Shown here piece after piece: positions 24,308-35,711 of a DNA stretch of 64,000 bases. The stretch's first letter is position 1. Each line of letters starts with the position of its first letter. Below the pieces are notes generated by a model, which saw nothing but the letters and a program-made list of their open reading frames with translations, did not search any database and had not been told where the DNA came from. Both the position numbers and the translations under genes were made by a program. This stretch comes from Rhodoluna sp. (lineage in GTDB: Bacteria; Actinomycetota; Actinomycetes; Actinomycetales; Microbacteriaceae). The stretch lies in the NCBI GenBank assembly GCA_024641095.1, contig JAHEDR010000001.1, positions 124,001 to 188,000 on the forward strand, in the 5' to 3' direction.

Positions 24308-25890
24308 CCGTTCTCGCCGATTGGCTTGATCTCATTCGGCAAAGGTCCTGCCGATTTGTCATTGATTAGACGCTTATAAACAAGTTCCGCACCAATCAAG
24401 CACATCGGCAATCCAATTCCTGGAATGCTGTGGTGACCTGCGTAGTAAAGACCCTTAACCTTTTTGCTTTGATTAGTTGGTCTAAAGAATGCGCTCTGTG
24501 CAAGAGTGTGTGCCATACCAAGTGCGGTACCTGACCAAGCGTTGAGGTCGGTGGCAAAATCCTGCGGACCCATAGTGCGGCGAACCACAATGCGTTCAGC
24601 TAAATCTGGAATCTCGCACCACTTAGAAATTTGGTCAATGATTCCGTCGGCTGCTGCTTCGAACTCTGCATCACCGTTTCCGTTGATGCCACCCTTACCC
24701 AAACTTGGGTCTGCTGCTACCGGAACCAATACAAAGAGGTTCTCGTAGCCTTCAGGTGCAACCGATGAATCGGTGATGCTTGGCGCACAAATGTAAAGCG
24801 AGGCAGGGTTCGGAACTTTGCTGGTTGCACCCTGCTTCTTCTTTTCTGCAGGAGTGCGGAATACTTCTTCAAAGTTTTTAGCCCAGTCATCTGAATACAA
24901 CAGGGTGTGGTGATCAAGCTGTGGCAGGCGGCCCTTAACTCCTAGGAACAAAAGCATTGCCGATGGTCCTGGAACCTTGTCTTCCCACCACTTTGCTGGC
25001 AGGGTCTGGTCCTTTGCATCAAGCAGAGTTGTTTCAATGTGGTGCAGGTCGGCATTGCCAACCACTACGTCAGCCGGGTAAAAGATTTCGCCAACGTAAA
25101 CGCCGGTTGCCTTGCCCTTTTCAGTTGCAATTTTTGTGACTCGAGAGTTGGTGTGTACCACTGCGCCGTGTTTTTTAGCCAGGCGCTCAATTGCCTCAAT
25201 GATTGTGTAGAAACCACCCATTGGGTAGAAGACTCCAACGTTCATGTCCACGTGTGTCATCAGGTGGTACATGCTCGGGGTGTCGTACGGCGAGGCGCCC
25301 AAGAACACAGCAGGGAAATTCAGAATCTTGCGTAGACGTGCATCTTTTACATGCTTGGACGCAAAGGTGTCTAGGGGAGTCAGTAGGTGCTTTACAAATC
25401 TGCCGGCTCTAGCAATAACTTCTGGCTGCACAAATGATTTTGCATTTTGGAAGTTTGTGTAAAGAAAGTGCTTGATTGAAAGCTTGTAGGCATCTTCTGC
25501 CGAATCAATGTAATCCTGCAAACGCTGGCCAGCACCAGCCTCAATTGATTCAAAAAGTTCTTTGTTTTTTTCTAGATCTTTTCGAATAATAAGTTTTTCG
25601 TTGAATCCCTCATTGCGAGTTTGGTACGCAGGGTCAAGCTGAACCAATTCCAGTTCTTTTTCTGCGGTGGTGCCCATCAATTTGAAGAATTGATTGAATG
25701 CATCGGGCATCAAATACCAAGAAGGGCCCATGTCAAATTTGAAACCGTCTTGTTCCCAAATGTAAGCGCGCCCGCCAACTCGTTCACGAGCCTCAAGAAC
25801 AGTCACCTTCATGCCGGCTTTGGCAAGAAGGCCTGCAGTTGCAAGTCCCGCGATACCGCCACCTACAACAACTGCAGTTTTTTGACTCAT
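24289..25890 (-). CDS. crtI: Phytoene desaturase CrtI
   Basis: This 533-residue FAD enzyme desaturates phytoene to lycopene. The N-terminal dinucleotide-binding motif is VVGGGIAGLATAGLLAKAG, followed by LEARERVGGRAY and DMGPSWYLMP. The C-terminal CrtI signature region contains GLYYAGHHSIPGIGLPMCL. Length and motifs are standard. The start overlaps the crtB stop by 4 nt (ATGA), in keeping with an operon. Confidence 0.95.
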   Translation of the reverse strand: MSQKTAVVVGGGIAGLATAGLLAKAGMKVTVLEARERVGGRAYIWEQDGFKFDMGPSWYLMPDAFNQFFKLMGTTAEKELELVQLDPAYQTRNEGFNEKLIIRKDLEKNKELFESIEAGAGQRLQDYIDSAEDAYKLSIKHFLYTNFQNAKSFVQPEVIARAGRFVKHLLTPLDTFASKHVKDARLRKILNFPAVFLGASPYDTPSMYHLMTHVDMNVGVFYPMGGFYTIIEAIERLAKKHGAVVHTNSRVTKIATEKGKATGVYVGEIFYPADVVVGNADLHHIETTLLDAKDQTLPAKWWEDKVPGPSAMLLFLGVKGRLPQLDHHTLLYSDDWAKNFEEVFRTPAEKKKQGATSKVPNPASLYICAPSITDSSVAPEGYENLFVLVPVAADPSLGKGGINGNGDAEFEAAADGIIDQISKWCEIPDLAERIVVRRTMGPQDFATDLNAWSGTALGMAHTLAQSAFFRPTNQSKKVKGLYYAGHHSIPGIGLPMCLIGAELVYKRLINDKSAGPLPNEIKPIGENGWKGLN

Positions 25891-26783
25891 TTAGGTAACA
25901 CTCCCAAGAACGCCTTGATTAAAATAACAATCTTTTTAGGGTTAGAAACGCGAATGCGCTTCTTAATAAGTTCGTTAGCCGGGGTAGCGGCAACCTTTTC
26001 GTTTAGTTCTTCAAAGAACATCAGCGCGGCGGCAACTGCACGGCGAGACTCTGCCGGAAGTTTTACCAGAGCAGACTTTGCAACCTGAAGATCTGCACGT
26101 ATGTCATCTACCAAGCGGTCGCGTTCCGAGTTATTGAAATCGTCTACGCGCACCAGCGGAAAGTATGAACGGCCAAGCTTGTCGAAGTCGGCCGATAGGT
26201 CGCGCAAGAAGTTAACCTTTTGGAATGCTGCACCCAGGGCTCGTGCACCGGCAACGAAATCGGTGCGTTCTTGATCTGTAGTTGAGGCCTTCTTCAAGAA
26301 GACCTGCAAGCACATCAGACCAACCACCTCGGCCGAGCCATATACATATGCCTCAAAACTGCGCTTATCGTGCACTCGCTGAAACAGATCGGTGCGCATT
26401 GAATTAAAGAACGGCTGAATCAGATCGCGCTTGATGCCGGCTTCGCGAGCGGTGTGGGCAAAAGCGTGAATTACAAGATTTGTGCTGAAACCACATTCAA
26501 CCGCGCGGTAAGTCTCTTGTTCAAACTTGTCCAGCATTGAGTGGGGGTCGGCACCAATGTAGTTGTTCAGGGCTTCGGCCGCCGCGCCATCTACGATTTC
26601 GTCGGCAATTCGAACCAATGCATAGATATTGCGCACGTGCTGGCGCTCGTACTTGCCAAGCAACTTGGTTGCCCAGCCAAAAGAGGTTGAGTACTGGTCA
26701 ATCACCACGGCCGAGGAAAGCTCGGCAGCCCGGGTATAGAGGGAGAGGCCCTGAGGCTTCTTGGTTAGTGATTGCTTAGACAC
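25887..26783 (-). CDS. crtB: Phytoene synthase CrtB
   Basis: This 298-residue enzyme condenses two geranylgeranyl diphosphates to phytoene. The first Asp-rich motif appears in [11 protein letters not shown] and the second in [19 protein letters not shown]. It is the first gene of the carotenoid operon. The start is GTG at 26783, supported by a TAACCT -10 box 6 nt upstream (leaderless). The C. glutamicum operon also carries crtE for GGPP synthesis; here crtE is absent and must be elsewhere if the pathway is active. The divergent neighbour is ilvD. Confidence 0.94.
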   Translation of the reverse strand: MSKQSLTKKPQGLSLYTRAAELSSAVVIDQYSTSFGWATKLLGKYERQHVRNIYALVRIADEIVDGAAAEALNNYIGADPHSMLDKFEQETYRAVECGFSTNLVIHAFAHTAREAGIKRDLIQPFFNSMRTDLFQRVHDKRSFEAYVYGSAEVVGLMCLQVFLKKASTTDQERTDFVAGARALGAAFQKVNFLRDLSADFDKLGRSYFPLVRVDDFNNSERDRLVDDIRADLQVAKSALVKLPAESRRAVAAALMFFEELNEKVAATPANELIKKRIRVSNPKKIVILIKAFLGVLPK

Positions 26784-26789
26784 CCAATT

Positions 26790-26795
26790 AGGTTA
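26790..26795 (-). promoter_or_regulatory. Candidate leaderless -10 for crtB
   Basis: TAACCT on the minus strand ends 6 nt before the GTG at 26783. The carotenoid operon would then be made as a leaderless mRNA. Confidence 0.5.
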
Positions 26796-26854
26796 CCTCT
26801 TGGTTCGGCAGGCAATTACAGGTATTCGCCCTACAGAACGCTTGGCAAAAAGAT

Positions 26855-26860
26855 TAGACT
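26855..26860 (+). promoter_or_regulatory. Candidate leaderless -10 for ilvD
   Basis: TAGACT ends 7 nt before the ATG at 26868, with no Shine-Dalgarno between. Confidence 0.5.
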
Positions 26861-26867
26861 TGAACCT

Positions 26868-28559
26868 ATGTCTGTAGATATCAAGCCACGTTCACGTGCC
26901 GTTACCGATGGAATTGAGAAGACCGCCTCTCGAGGCATGCTCCGCGCAGTAGGTATGGGCGATGAAGACTGGGTCAAGCCTCAAATTGGTGTGGCCAGCT
27001 CATGGAGTGAAGTTACTCCTTGTAACTTGTCACTCGACCGTTTGGCTGAAGCTTCAAAGCAAGGTGTCCACGCTGCTGGCGGCTACCCACTTGAGTTCGG
27101 AACCATCTCAGTTTCAGATGGCATCTCAATGGGTCACGAGGGCATGCACTTTTCTTTGGTTTCACGAGAGGTTATTGCCGACTCGGTTGAAACAGTTATG
27201 CAGGCAGAGCGCCTAGACGGTTCAGTTCTTCTTGCCGGTTGTGACAAGTCACTGCCTGGCATGTTGATGGCCGCTGCTCGACTAGATCTTTCATCGGTGT
27301 TCTTGTACGCCGGTTCAATCATGCCTGGCTGGGTTCGTCTTGAAGACGGAACCGAAAAGCAGGTAACCATCATCGACGCGTTCGAAGCGGTTGGTGCATG
27401 TAAGGCAGGAAAGATGTCTGAGGGTGACCTCGAGCGCATCGAAAAAGCTATTTGCCCGGGTGAAGGTGCTTGTGGCGGTATGTACACCGCAAACACAATG
27501 GCTGCAGCTGCAGAAGCACTTGGCATGAGCCTTCCAGGTTCAGCGGCCCCACCGGCAGCAGACCGTCGCCGTGACAACTGGGCACACCGATCAGGTGAAG
27601 CGGTGGTTAACTTGCTTCGTCTTGGCATCACTGCTCGCGACATTCTTACTAAGAAGGCTTTCGAAAACGCAATTGCGGTAACAATGGCATTTGGTGGTTC
27701 AACCAACGCCGTGCTTCACCTTCTTGCAATTGCTCGCGAAGCTGAAGTTGACCTAACTCTTGATGACTTCAACCGCATCGCCGATAAGGTACCTCACCTG
27801 GGTGACCTAAAGCCATTTGGTCAGTATGTAATGACTGACGTAGACCGTATCGGTGGTGTTCCAGTAATGATGAAGGCTCTGCTTGACGCTGGTCTAATTC
27901 ACGGTGATGCACTAACTGTGACCGGCAAGACCGTTGCCGAAAACCTTGCTGGGGTAAACACTCCAGACCCAGATGGCAAGATCATTCGCGCTATCAACAA
28001 CCCAATTCACAAGACCGGTGGTCTTGCTGTGCTTCGCGGAACAATGGCTCCAAACGGTGCCGTAGTGAAGACCGCTGGCTTTGACCTTGAGGAATTCACT
28101 GGTCCAGCTCGTGTGTTTGAGCGCGAGCGCGAGGCCATGGATGCACTTACCGAGGGCAAGATCGGCAAGGGCGACGTAGTGGTTATTCGCTACGAAGGCC
28201 CTAAGGGTGGCCCTGGCATGCGTGAGATGTTGGCCATTACCGCTGCCATTAAGGGTGCCGGTTTGGGCAAGGATGTTCTACTATTAACAGACGGACGATT
28301 CTCAGGCGGCACAACCGGCCTTTGCATCGGACACATTGCGCCAGAGGCCACCGAAGGTGGACCAATTGCTCTGGTTCGCGATGGAGACTTGATTCGAGTC
28401 AACATCGCTTCTCGATCGCTCGAACTACTCGTTGAGCCTGAAGAGTTGGCTGCCCGCAAGCAAAATTGGCAGCCCCTTCCACCGCGCTATACCCGAGGCG
28501 TTCTCGCGAAATATGCCAAGCTCGTGCACTCTGCAGAAGAGGGCGCGTACTGCGGTTAA
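26868..28559 (+). CDS. ilvD: Dihydroxy-acid dehydratase IlvD
   Basis: This 563-residue Fe-S enzyme forms the 2-oxo acids in valine and isoleucine synthesis. The cluster cysteines appear in [13 protein letters not shown] and [16 protein letters not shown], and [14 protein letters not shown] is the conserved C-terminal motif. The ATG at 26868 starts [15 protein letters not shown], the normal N terminus; an upstream in-frame extension would run through the promoter and into crtB. It is followed by ilvB after a 59-bp gap that holds a stem-loop. Confidence 0.97.
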   Translation: MSVDIKPRSRAVTDGIEKTASRGMLRAVGMGDEDWVKPQIGVASSWSEVTPCNLSLDRLAEASKQGVHAAGGYPLEFGTISVSDGISMGHEGMHFSLVSREVIADSVETVMQAERLDGSVLLAGCDKSLPGMLMAAARLDLSSVFLYAGSIMPGWVRLEDGTEKQVTIIDAFEAVGACKAGKMSEGDLERIEKAICPGEGACGGMYTANTMAAAAEALGMSLPGSAAPPAADRRRDNWAHRSGEAVVNLLRLGITARDILTKKAFENAIAVTMAFGGSTNAVLHLLAIAREAEVDLTLDDFNRIADKVPHLGDLKPFGQYVMTDVDRIGGVPVMMKALLDAGLIHGDALTVTGKTVAENLAGVNTPDPDGKIIRAINNPIHKTGGLAVLRGTMAPNGAVVKTAGFDLEEFTGPARVFEREREAMDALTEGKIGKGDVVVIRYEGPKGGPGMREMLAITAAIKGAGLGKDVLLLTDGRFSGGTTGLCIGHIAPEATEGGPIALVRDGDLIRVNIASRSLELLVEPEELAARKQNWQPLPPRYTRGVLAKYAKLVHSAEEGAYCG

Positions 28560-28570
28560 TTCGCATTCCA

Positions 28571-28590
28571 AATCAATTTTCGAATTGATT
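28571..28590 (+). other. Stem-loop in the ilvD-ilvB gap
   Basis: AATCAATT-TTCG-AATTGATT is a perfect 8-bp stem with a TTCG tetraloop, 28 bp before ilvB. It has no T-run, so it may be an RNA stability or processing element rather than a terminator. Confidence 0.5.
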
Positions 28591-28618
28591 CACGCACAGC
28601 TAACGAGGAATGAATTAA

Positions 28619-30373
28619 ATGGCTAACGAAGTTCTAACCGGCGCAGCTGCGATTATTCGCAGTCTGGAGATGCTTGGTATTGAGCACGTTTTTGGTTTGC
28701 CAGGCGGCGCAATCTTGCCGACCTACGACCCACTAATGGACTCAAAGAAGATCCGTCACATTTTGGTGCGCCACGAGCAGGGTGCCGGTCACGCTGCTGA
28801 AGGTTACGCATCGGCATCTGGCCGTCTTGGTGTTTGCATTGCAACATCGGGCCCGGGTGCAACCAACTTGGTAACCGCAATTGCCGATGCCTACATGGAC
28901 TCTGTTCCACTTCTTGCAATCACCGGTCAGGTTGGCTCAAAGCTAATTGGTACCGATGCATTCCAGGAAGCAGACATTGTTGGTATCACCATGCCAATTA
29001 CTAAGCACTCATTCTTGGTAACCAAGGCAGAAGATATTCCAGAGACCATTGCCGCTGCCGTGATGATTGCAACCACCGGACGTCCTGGTCCAGTTCTGGT
29101 TGACATCACAAAGGATGCTCAGCAGGGTAAGGCCGAATTCGTTTGGCCACCAAAGGTTGAGCTTGCCGGTTACAAGCCGGTGACCAAGCCGCACGGTAAG
29201 CAGATTCAGGCAGCAGCACAAATGATTGCCGAATCAAAGAAGCCTGTGCTTTACGTTGGTGGCGGTGTTGTTCGTGCCGGTGCTCACAAAGAACTCTTGA
29301 AGCTTGCCGAGCTAATCAACGCACCGGTTGTGACCACTCTTATGGCGCGCGGTGCATTCCCTGACTCGCACAAGCAAAACCTTGGTATGCCTGGCATGCA
29401 CGGTACCGTTCCTGCAGTTACCGCACTGCAGAAGGCAGACCTACTTATTACTCTTGGTGCCCGATTTGACGACCGTGTTACCGGTGACGTAAAGAGCTTT
29501 GCACCTGGTGCAAAGGTTATTCACGTTGACATTGACCCGGCAGAAATCGGCAAGATTCGTTTCGCCGATGTGCCAATCGTTGGCGATGCCAAAGAAGTTA
29601 TTACCGAGCTAAATGCAGAACTACCTGCTGCACTTAAATCAGCTAAGCCTGATCTAAAAGAGTGGTGGAGCTTCATTGATGGTTTGGTTGAGCGCTACCC
29701 ACTGGGTTACACCAGCGCGGGCGACGGCAAGCTTTCACCTCAGCACGTTATTGAGCGCATTGGTGAGCTTTCTGGTCCGGAAGCAATTTACGCTGCTGGT
29801 GTTGGTCAGCACCAAATGTGGAGTGCACAGTTCATTAAGTACGAGCGTCCAAACGCTTGGTTGAACTCTGGCGGTGCTGGAACTATGGGTTACTCAGTTC
29901 CTGCCGCAATGGGTGCCAAGGTTGGCCAGCCAGATCGTTTGGTTTGGGCAATTGATGGTGACGGTTGTTTCCAGATGACCAACCAGGAACTTGCTACCTG
30001 TTCAATCAACAACATTCCAATCAAGGTTGCGATCATTAACAACTCTTCACTTGGAATGGTTCGTCAGTGGCAAACACTTTTCTACAACGAGCGCTACTCA
30101 AACACCGATCTTCACACCGGCACCGATGCTCTTATGATTCCAGACTTCGTGAAGTTGGCAGAGGCTTACGGTTGCTTGGCAATTCGCGTTGAAAAAGAAG
30201 AAGAGATTGACGCAGCAATTAAGTTGGCAATCGCAACCAACGACCGTCCGGTGGTAATTGACTTCATCGTTAGCCGCGACGCAATGGTTTGGCCAATGGT
30301 TGCTGCTGGTCTTTCAAACGACGAAGTTCAATACGCTCGCGATGCGGCGCCGATTTGGGATGGAGTGGAGTAA
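28619..30373 (+). CDS. ilvB: Acetolactate synthase large subunit IlvB
   Basis: This ThDP enzyme of 584 residues makes acetolactate and acetohydroxybutyrate, the first step common to branched-chain amino acids. It has the ThDP glutamate in [17 protein letters not shown]-domain segments such as [11 protein letters not shown], and the Mg-ThDP motif [11 protein letters not shown] ... [17 protein letters not shown]-like sequence just upstream supplies a ribosome-binding site. The small subunit starts 2 bp after its stop. Confidence 0.97.
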   Translation: MANEVLTGAAAIIRSLEMLGIEHVFGLPGGAILPTYDPLMDSKKIRHILVRHEQGAGHAAEGYASASGRLGVCIATSGPGATNLVTAIADAYMDSVPLLAITGQVGSKLIGTDAFQEADIVGITMPITKHSFLVTKAEDIPETIAAAVMIATTGRPGPVLVDITKDAQQGKAEFVWPPKVELAGYKPVTKPHGKQIQAAAQMIAESKKPVLYVGGGVVRAGAHKELLKLAELINAPVVTTLMARGAFPDSHKQNLGMPGMHGTVPAVTALQKADLLITLGARFDDRVTGDVKSFAPGAKVIHVDIDPAEIGKIRFADVPIVGDAKEVITELNAELPAALKSAKPDLKEWWSFIDGLVERYPLGYTSAGDGKLSPQHVIERIGELSGPEAIYAAGVGQHQMWSAQFIKYERPNAWLNSGGAGTMGYSVPAAMGAKVGQPDRLVWAIDGDGCFQMTNQELATCSINNIPIKVAIINNSSLGMVRQWQTLFYNERYSNTDLHTGTDALMIPDFVKLAEAYGCLAIRVEKEEEIDAAIKLAIATNDRPVVIDFIVSRDAMVWPMVAAGLSNDEVQYARDAAPIWDGVE

Positions 30374-30375
30374 AG

Positions 30376-30882
30376 ATGTCTAGACACGTACTTTCACTAC
30401 TGGTTGAAGACAAGCCAGGTATTTTGACCCGTGTGGCAGCGCTGTTTGCTCGCCGCGGATTCAACATTGAGTCGCTTGCTGTGGGTACCACTGAGGTTGA
30501 GGGACTATCTCGCATCACCGTTGTGGTGGGTGTTGAGGGTGCTCCGCTTGAGCAGGTTACCAAGCAGCTAAACAAGCTAATCAACGTAATCAAGGTTGTT
30601 GAGCTTGAGGCTGACCAGGCTGTTCAGCGCGACCACATGCTTATTAAGGTGCGAACCGATGCGTCAACTCGCTCAGCGGTGTTGGAGGCAGTAACCTTAT
30701 TCCGTGCACGCGTTATCGACGTTGTGAGCGATGCACTAATCATTGAGGTCACTGGCGACACTGCCAAATGCGCGGCCTTCATCAAGGTTCTCGAACCATT
30801 CGGCATCAAGGAATTGGTTCAATCAGGTGTACTGGCTATGGGTCGAGGCTCAAAGTCAATCACCGAAAAAGTTCTAAAGTAA
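30376..30882 (+). CDS. ilvN: Acetolactate synthase small subunit IlvN
   Basis: This 168-residue regulatory subunit has an N-terminal ACT domain (HVLSLLVEDKPGILTRVAALF, RRGFNIESLAVG) that binds valine for feedback control, and the C-terminal ALS_ss domain. The ATG at 30376 lies 2 bp after ilvB; an extension beginning inside ilvB is not supported. The ilvBNC order is standard in actinobacteria. Confidence 0.96.
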   Translation: MSRHVLSLLVEDKPGILTRVAALFARRGFNIESLAVGTTEVEGLSRITVVVGVEGAPLEQVTKQLNKLINVIKVVELEADQAVQRDHMLIKVRTDASTRSAVLEAVTLFRARVIDVVSDALIIEVTGDTAKCAAFIKVLEPFGIKELVQSGVLAMGRGSKSITEKVLK

Positions 30883-30899
30883 ACAAACTTAAAAAATAG

Positions 30900-31943
<1,044 letters not shown>

Positions 31944-31963
31944 GCCGCAACCATCCAGTCTCG

Positions 31964-32010
31964 AAAAGGCGTCCGCCTCTCTAATAGAGGGCCGGGGGCC
32001 TTTTCTTTTT
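31964..32010 (+). terminator. Terminator after ilvC
   Basis: Outer stem AAAAGGC (31964-31970) pairs with GCCTTTT (31998-32004); inner stem CCTCT/AGAGG caps it. A T-rich run follows. Confidence 0.8.
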
Positions 32011-32080
32011 GGCTAGAATTGACCCAAGTTCCTCGTCGCTGTCGCCGCGGGCAAAACCTCCCACTTATCAAGGATTTCCA

Positions 32081-33670
32081 TTGTCTAAGCCAGTCGTACT
32101 AATTGCCGAAGAGCTTTCACCTGCAACCGTTGAGGCCTTAGGCCCAGACTTTGAAGTTGTAAACGTAGACGGCACAGACCGCCCAGCACTCTTGAAGGCG
32201 CTTGCTACCGCAAACGCAATCTTGGTTCGCTCTGCAACTCAGGTAGATGCAGAAGCAATCGCGGCCGCACCAAACCTAAAGGTTGTTGCACGTGCCGGTG
32301 TAGGTCTAGACAACGTAGACATCAAAGCTGCAACCACTGCAGGTGTGATGGTTGTAAACGCACCTACTTCAAACGTAGTTTCAGCTGCCGAGTTGGCAAT
32401 TGCACAGATGCTTGGACTTGCTCGTCACATTCCAGATGCAAACGCATCATTGAAGCGCGACGAATGGAAGCGCTCACAGTTCACCGGTGCAGAGCTTTAC
32501 GAAAAGACCGTAGGTATCGTGGGCCTTGGCCGCATCGGTGGTTTGGTAGCTGCACGTCTTGCAGGTTTTGGTGTTGAGCTAATTGGTTATGACCCATACA
32601 TCACTCCAGCTCGCGCTGAGCAGATGGGCGTAAAGCTTGCATCGCTTGAAGAAGTTATGAAGCAATCAGACTTCATTACCATTCACATTCCAAAGACTCC
32701 TGAGACCACCGGCATGATCGGCGAGGCTCAGTTCAAGATTGCAAAGCCAAACCTTCGCATCGTTAACTGTTCACGCGGTGGCATCATCGACGAAGACGCA
32801 CTGTTCAAGGCGCTAAGCACAAACCAGATTGCCGGTGCCGGTCTAGACGTATTCGTAAACGAGCCACCAAAGGGTTCACCGCTACTTGGTCTTTCAAACA
32901 TTTTGGTTACTCCGCACCTTGGTGCATCAACCGATGAAGCTCAAGAGAAGGCCGGTATCTCAGTTGCCAAGTCAGTTCGCTTGGCGCTCGCCGGAGATCT
33001 AGTTCCAGACGCGGTAAACGTTGCCGGTGGAAACATTGACGCATCTGTAAAGCCAGGCATTGCACTTATCGAGAAGTTGGGCCAGGTTCTATTTGGAATT
33101 TCAGGTGGTTCAGTTACCGCCATTGAAGTTGAAGTTCGCGGCGAGATTGCTGCACACGATGTATCAGTGCTAAAGCTTGCCGGTCTAAAGGGCTTCTTCC
33201 AGAATGCAGTTACCGAGCAGGTTTCTTACGTGAACGCACCGCTTATGGCGGAGCAGCGCGGTATTGACGTGAAGCTAACCGTTGATGCAAAGTCAGATGA
33301 GTACCGCAACGTGACCACCATCAAGGCAACACTTGCCGACGGAACCAGCGCTTCTGTTTCAGGTACCGTGATTGGTCCAAAGCTTCACCAGAAGATCGTG
33401 AACATCAATGGCTACGACGTTGAGCTTGGTCTTGCCGAGCACCTAGTGCTTATGGTTTACGCAGACCGCCCAGGAATTGTTGCGGTTTACGGCAAGGCAT
33501 TTGCCGACGCCAACATCAACATTGCGGCCATGCAGATTGCTCGTCAGCAAAAGGGCGGCAAGGCACTTTCTGTAATCACCGTTGACTCACCAGTTGCTGC
33601 CGGCGTACTCGAAGAAGTTCGCGTTGCAATCAAGGCAGACGTAATGAAGGCAATCGACATCATCGGTTAA
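32081..33670 (+). CDS. serA: D-3-phosphoglycerate dehydrogenase SerA (long type)
   Basis: This 529-residue enzyme starts serine synthesis by oxidising 3-phosphoglycerate. It contains the substrate-binding domain, the NAD-binding motif [13 protein letters not shown], the catalytic region [13 protein letters not shown] and [10 protein letters not shown], then the ASB intervening domain and a C-terminal ACT domain ([19 protein letters not shown]). The length matches the mycobacterial type I enzyme (528). The TTG start at 32081 has AAGGA upstream and gives the family N terminus; a frame extended to 32009 is not supported. Confidence 0.96.
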   Translation: MSKPVVLIAEELSPATVEALGPDFEVVNVDGTDRPALLKALATANAILVRSATQVDAEAIAAAPNLKVVARAGVGLDNVDIKAATTAGVMVVNAPTSNVVSAAELAIAQMLGLARHIPDANASLKRDEWKRSQFTGAELYEKTVGIVGLGRIGGLVAARLAGFGVELIGYDPYITPARAEQMGVKLASLEEVMKQSDFITIHIPKTPETTGMIGEAQFKIAKPNLRIVNCSRGGIIDEDALFKALSTNQIAGAGLDVFVNEPPKGSPLLGLSNILVTPHLGASTDEAQEKAGISVAKSVRLALAGDLVPDAVNVAGGNIDASVKPGIALIEKLGQVLFGISGGSVTAIEVEVRGEIAAHDVSVLKLAGLKGFFQNAVTEQVSYVNAPLMAEQRGIDVKLTVDAKSDEYRNVTTIKATLADGTSASVSGTVIGPKLHQKIVNINGYDVELGLAEHLVLMVYADRPGIVAVYGKAFADANINIAAMQIARQQKGGKALSVITVDSPVAAGVLEEVRVAIKADVMKAIDIIG

Positions 33671-33703
33671 TTCCGATTCTTGAATCTTTAGTAAAGGAAA
33701 ATC

Positions 33704-33973
33704 ATGGCTCTAATTCTTGACGTACGTACCCCGGGCGAAATCGCAGAGGGTTACCTAGAGGGCGCAATCTTTGTTGACTTCATGTCAGAAGATTTCAAAG
33801 ACAAGGTAGTTGAGCTAGACAAGGCTGCCGACTACGTTGTGCACTGCCGCTCGGGAAACCGCTCAGGCCAGGCAATCGTAATCATGGCCGACTTGGGCTT
33901 CACTGGCGAGCTGGTAAACGGTGGCGGTCTTGAAGACGCTGCCGCTTCAACCGGCTTGAACATAGTTCAGTAA
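33704..33973 (+). CDS. Single-domain rhodanese-like protein
   Basis: This small 89-residue rhodanese domain has the active loop HCRSGNRSGQA with the catalytic cysteine, and the N-terminal motif LILDVRTPGEIAEGYLEGA. It could act as a sulfurtransferase or a sulfur carrier; the partner is not evident. AAAGGA precedes the ATG. It sits between serA and a methyltransferase with short gaps and no terminator, so it may be co-transcribed with serA. Confidence 0.9.
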   Translation: MALILDVRTPGEIAEGYLEGAIFVDFMSEDFKDKVVELDKAADYVVHCRSGNRSGQAIVIMADLGFTGELVNGGGLEDAAASTGLNIVQ

Positions 33974-33981
33974 TTAATCTC

Positions 33982-34608
33982 ATGTTGGATTCGTCTTATT
34001 GGGACACCAAATTTGATGTAGCGGATTACATCTACACCAAAGACGTAAATCGTTTCGTAAAAGAATATTGCGAACCGCTGATTGAAAAAATTGGCAAGAC
34101 CGGAAAAGTAATTGACCTTGCCGGTGGCGAGGGGCGTAATTCGGTTTGGTTTGCCGAACATGGTTGGCAAGCAGAGAACATTGATTTCTCTGGCAAGGCC
34201 CTGACTAAATTCTTGGCATTCGCCGAAGAGCGCGGGGTAGCGGAACTCTGTTTTGCCAATCGCGCCGATGCCACCGGTTTTGAATCGGTGTTGATGCCAG
34301 TAGACATTGGCGTTTGCGCTTACCTGCAGATTCCTCAGCCAGATCTATTTGATGCACTCGACAACCTAGTTGAAAACATCAAGTCCGGTGGCTATCTGAT
34401 GGGCGTATGGCATGCTCGCGAAAATCTGGAGGGCGGCTTTGGTGGCCCACAGGATCCGTTGGTATTGCCAACCGCAAGCGAAATGCGTGAATTCTTAGAG
34501 CAGTACGACCTAGAGATTGAATTTCTAGGTAACCGTGAAGGCCAGGTTCAAACCCGTGATGGCTTGAAGCCATCTACCACTCTGGTTCTGCTGGCCAAGC
34601 TCAACTAG
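33982..34608 (+). CDS. Class I SAM-dependent methyltransferase
   Basis: This 208-residue cytoplasmic protein has a TehB-like class I methyltransferase fold. Motif I is VIDLAGGEGRNSVWFA (about 44-59), with an acidic residue in ENIDFSGKAL and motif IV around PVDIGVCAYLQI. The substrate is unknown; related proteins methylate tellurite, thiols or small acids. It starts 8 bp after the rhodanese gene, which hints at sulfur-related chemistry, but this is inference from position only. Confidence 0.82.
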   Translation: MLDSSYWDTKFDVADYIYTKDVNRFVKEYCEPLIEKIGKTGKVIDLAGGEGRNSVWFAEHGWQAENIDFSGKALTKFLAFAEERGVAELCFANRADATGFESVLMPVDIGVCAYLQIPQPDLFDALDNLVENIKSGGYLMGVWHARENLEGGFGGPQDPLVLPTASEMREFLEQYDLEIEFLGNREGQVQTRDGLKPSTTLVLLAKLN

Positions 34609-34650
34609 CAGTAAACTCTTGATTTATACAAAGAGTTTTGGGAGCCTCAA

Positions 34651-35688
34651 TTGACGCGTGAATACAAGATTGCCGTTATCGGTGGAGATGGCATTGGCCC
34701 TGAGGTTACCGCCATTGCTCTCGAGGCAATTAACCGTGCCACCGTTGGCTCTGGCGTTGAATTCAAAACCACCGAGTTTGATCTTGGTGCCCGCCGCTAC
34801 CTAGCAACCGGCGAAACTCTTACCCAGGCAGACCTTGATGCACTAAAGCAGCACGATGCAATTTTGCTTGGCGCAGTTGGTGACCCAAAGGTGCCATCGG
34901 GTGTTCTTGAGCGCCAGCTACTTTTGAAGCTTCGTTTCTCATTTGATCACTACGTGAACCTGCGCCCAACCAAGTTGTACCCGGGTGTAGTTAGCCCACT
35001 TGCAGATCCGGGCAATGTTGATTTTGTTGTAGTTCGTGAAGGCACCGAGGGTCCATACGTTGGTAATGGCGGCGCGATTCGCGTTGGCACACCACACGAG
35101 GTTGCCAATGAGGTTTCGGTTAACACCGCCTTTGGTGTTGAGCGTTTGGTTCGCTACGCATTTGAACTTGCTTCAACCCGTGACCGTAAAAAGGTGACGT
35201 TGGTACACAAGCACAACGTATTGGTGCACGCGGGTTGGCTATGGCAGAACACCGTGAATAAGGTTGCCGAGGAGTTTCCGGCAATCAAGCACGATTACCT
35301 TCACATCGATGCCGCAACCATCTTCATGGTCACCGACCCTGAGCGCTTTGACGTTATTGTCACCGACAACCTGTTTGGCGACATCATCACAGACTTGGCC
35401 GCTGCTATCGGTGGCGGCATTGGGCTTGGAGCCTCTGGAAACATCAATCCAGACGGTGACTTCCCGAGCATGTTTGAACCGGTACATGGTTCAGCTCCTG
35501 ATATCGCTGGCAAGAATCTTGCAGATCCAACTGCAGCAATTCTTTCGGCAGCACTGTTGCTTGAACACCTGAAGAACCCGGTGGCAGCAGCGCGTATTGA
35601 AAATGCAGTAGCAGCTGACCTATCCACTCGTGGAAACAAGAAGCGTTCAACCCAAGAAGTAGCCGAAAGTATTTTCGCCCTTCTATAA
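34651..35688 (+). CDS. leuB: 3-isopropylmalate dehydrogenase LeuB
   Basis: This 345-residue NAD enzyme of leucine synthesis oxidises and decarboxylates 3-isopropylmalate. Family features are [41 protein letters not shown], the metal-binding [19 protein letters not shown] and the NAD site [14 protein letters not shown]. The start is TTG with GGGAG 7 nt upstream. ilvE follows after 23 bp. Confidence 0.97.
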   Translation: MTREYKIAVIGGDGIGPEVTAIALEAINRATVGSGVEFKTTEFDLGARRYLATGETLTQADLDALKQHDAILLGAVGDPKVPSGVLERQLLLKLRFSFDHYVNLRPTKLYPGVVSPLADPGNVDFVVVREGTEGPYVGNGGAIRVGTPHEVANEVSVNTAFGVERLVRYAFELASTRDRKKVTLVHKHNVLVHAGWLWQNTVNKVAEEFPAIKHDYLHIDAATIFMVTDPERFDVIVTDNLFGDIITDLAAAIGGGIGLGASGNINPDGDFPSMFEPVHGSAPDIAGKNLADPTAAILSAALLLEHLKNPVAAARIENAVAADLSTRGNKKRSTQEVAESIFALL

Positions 35689-35711
35689 AAGATTCAAGAA
35701 AGTAGCAGATC

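Noticed and set aside
27134-27706. 190-codon open frame antisense to ilvD
   Set aside because: Its Ser/Arg/Ala-rich composition is typical of a reading frame opposite a conserved gene; there is no motif or start signal.
32009-32080. Longer serA start at 32009
   Set aside because: It would begin within the ilvC terminator and add 24 residues outside the family; the TTG at 32081 has AAGGA upstream.
31964-32080. Riboswitch or T-box between ilvC and serA
   Set aside because: The only structure is a plain terminator; no T-box, specifier loop or known riboswitch core is visible.
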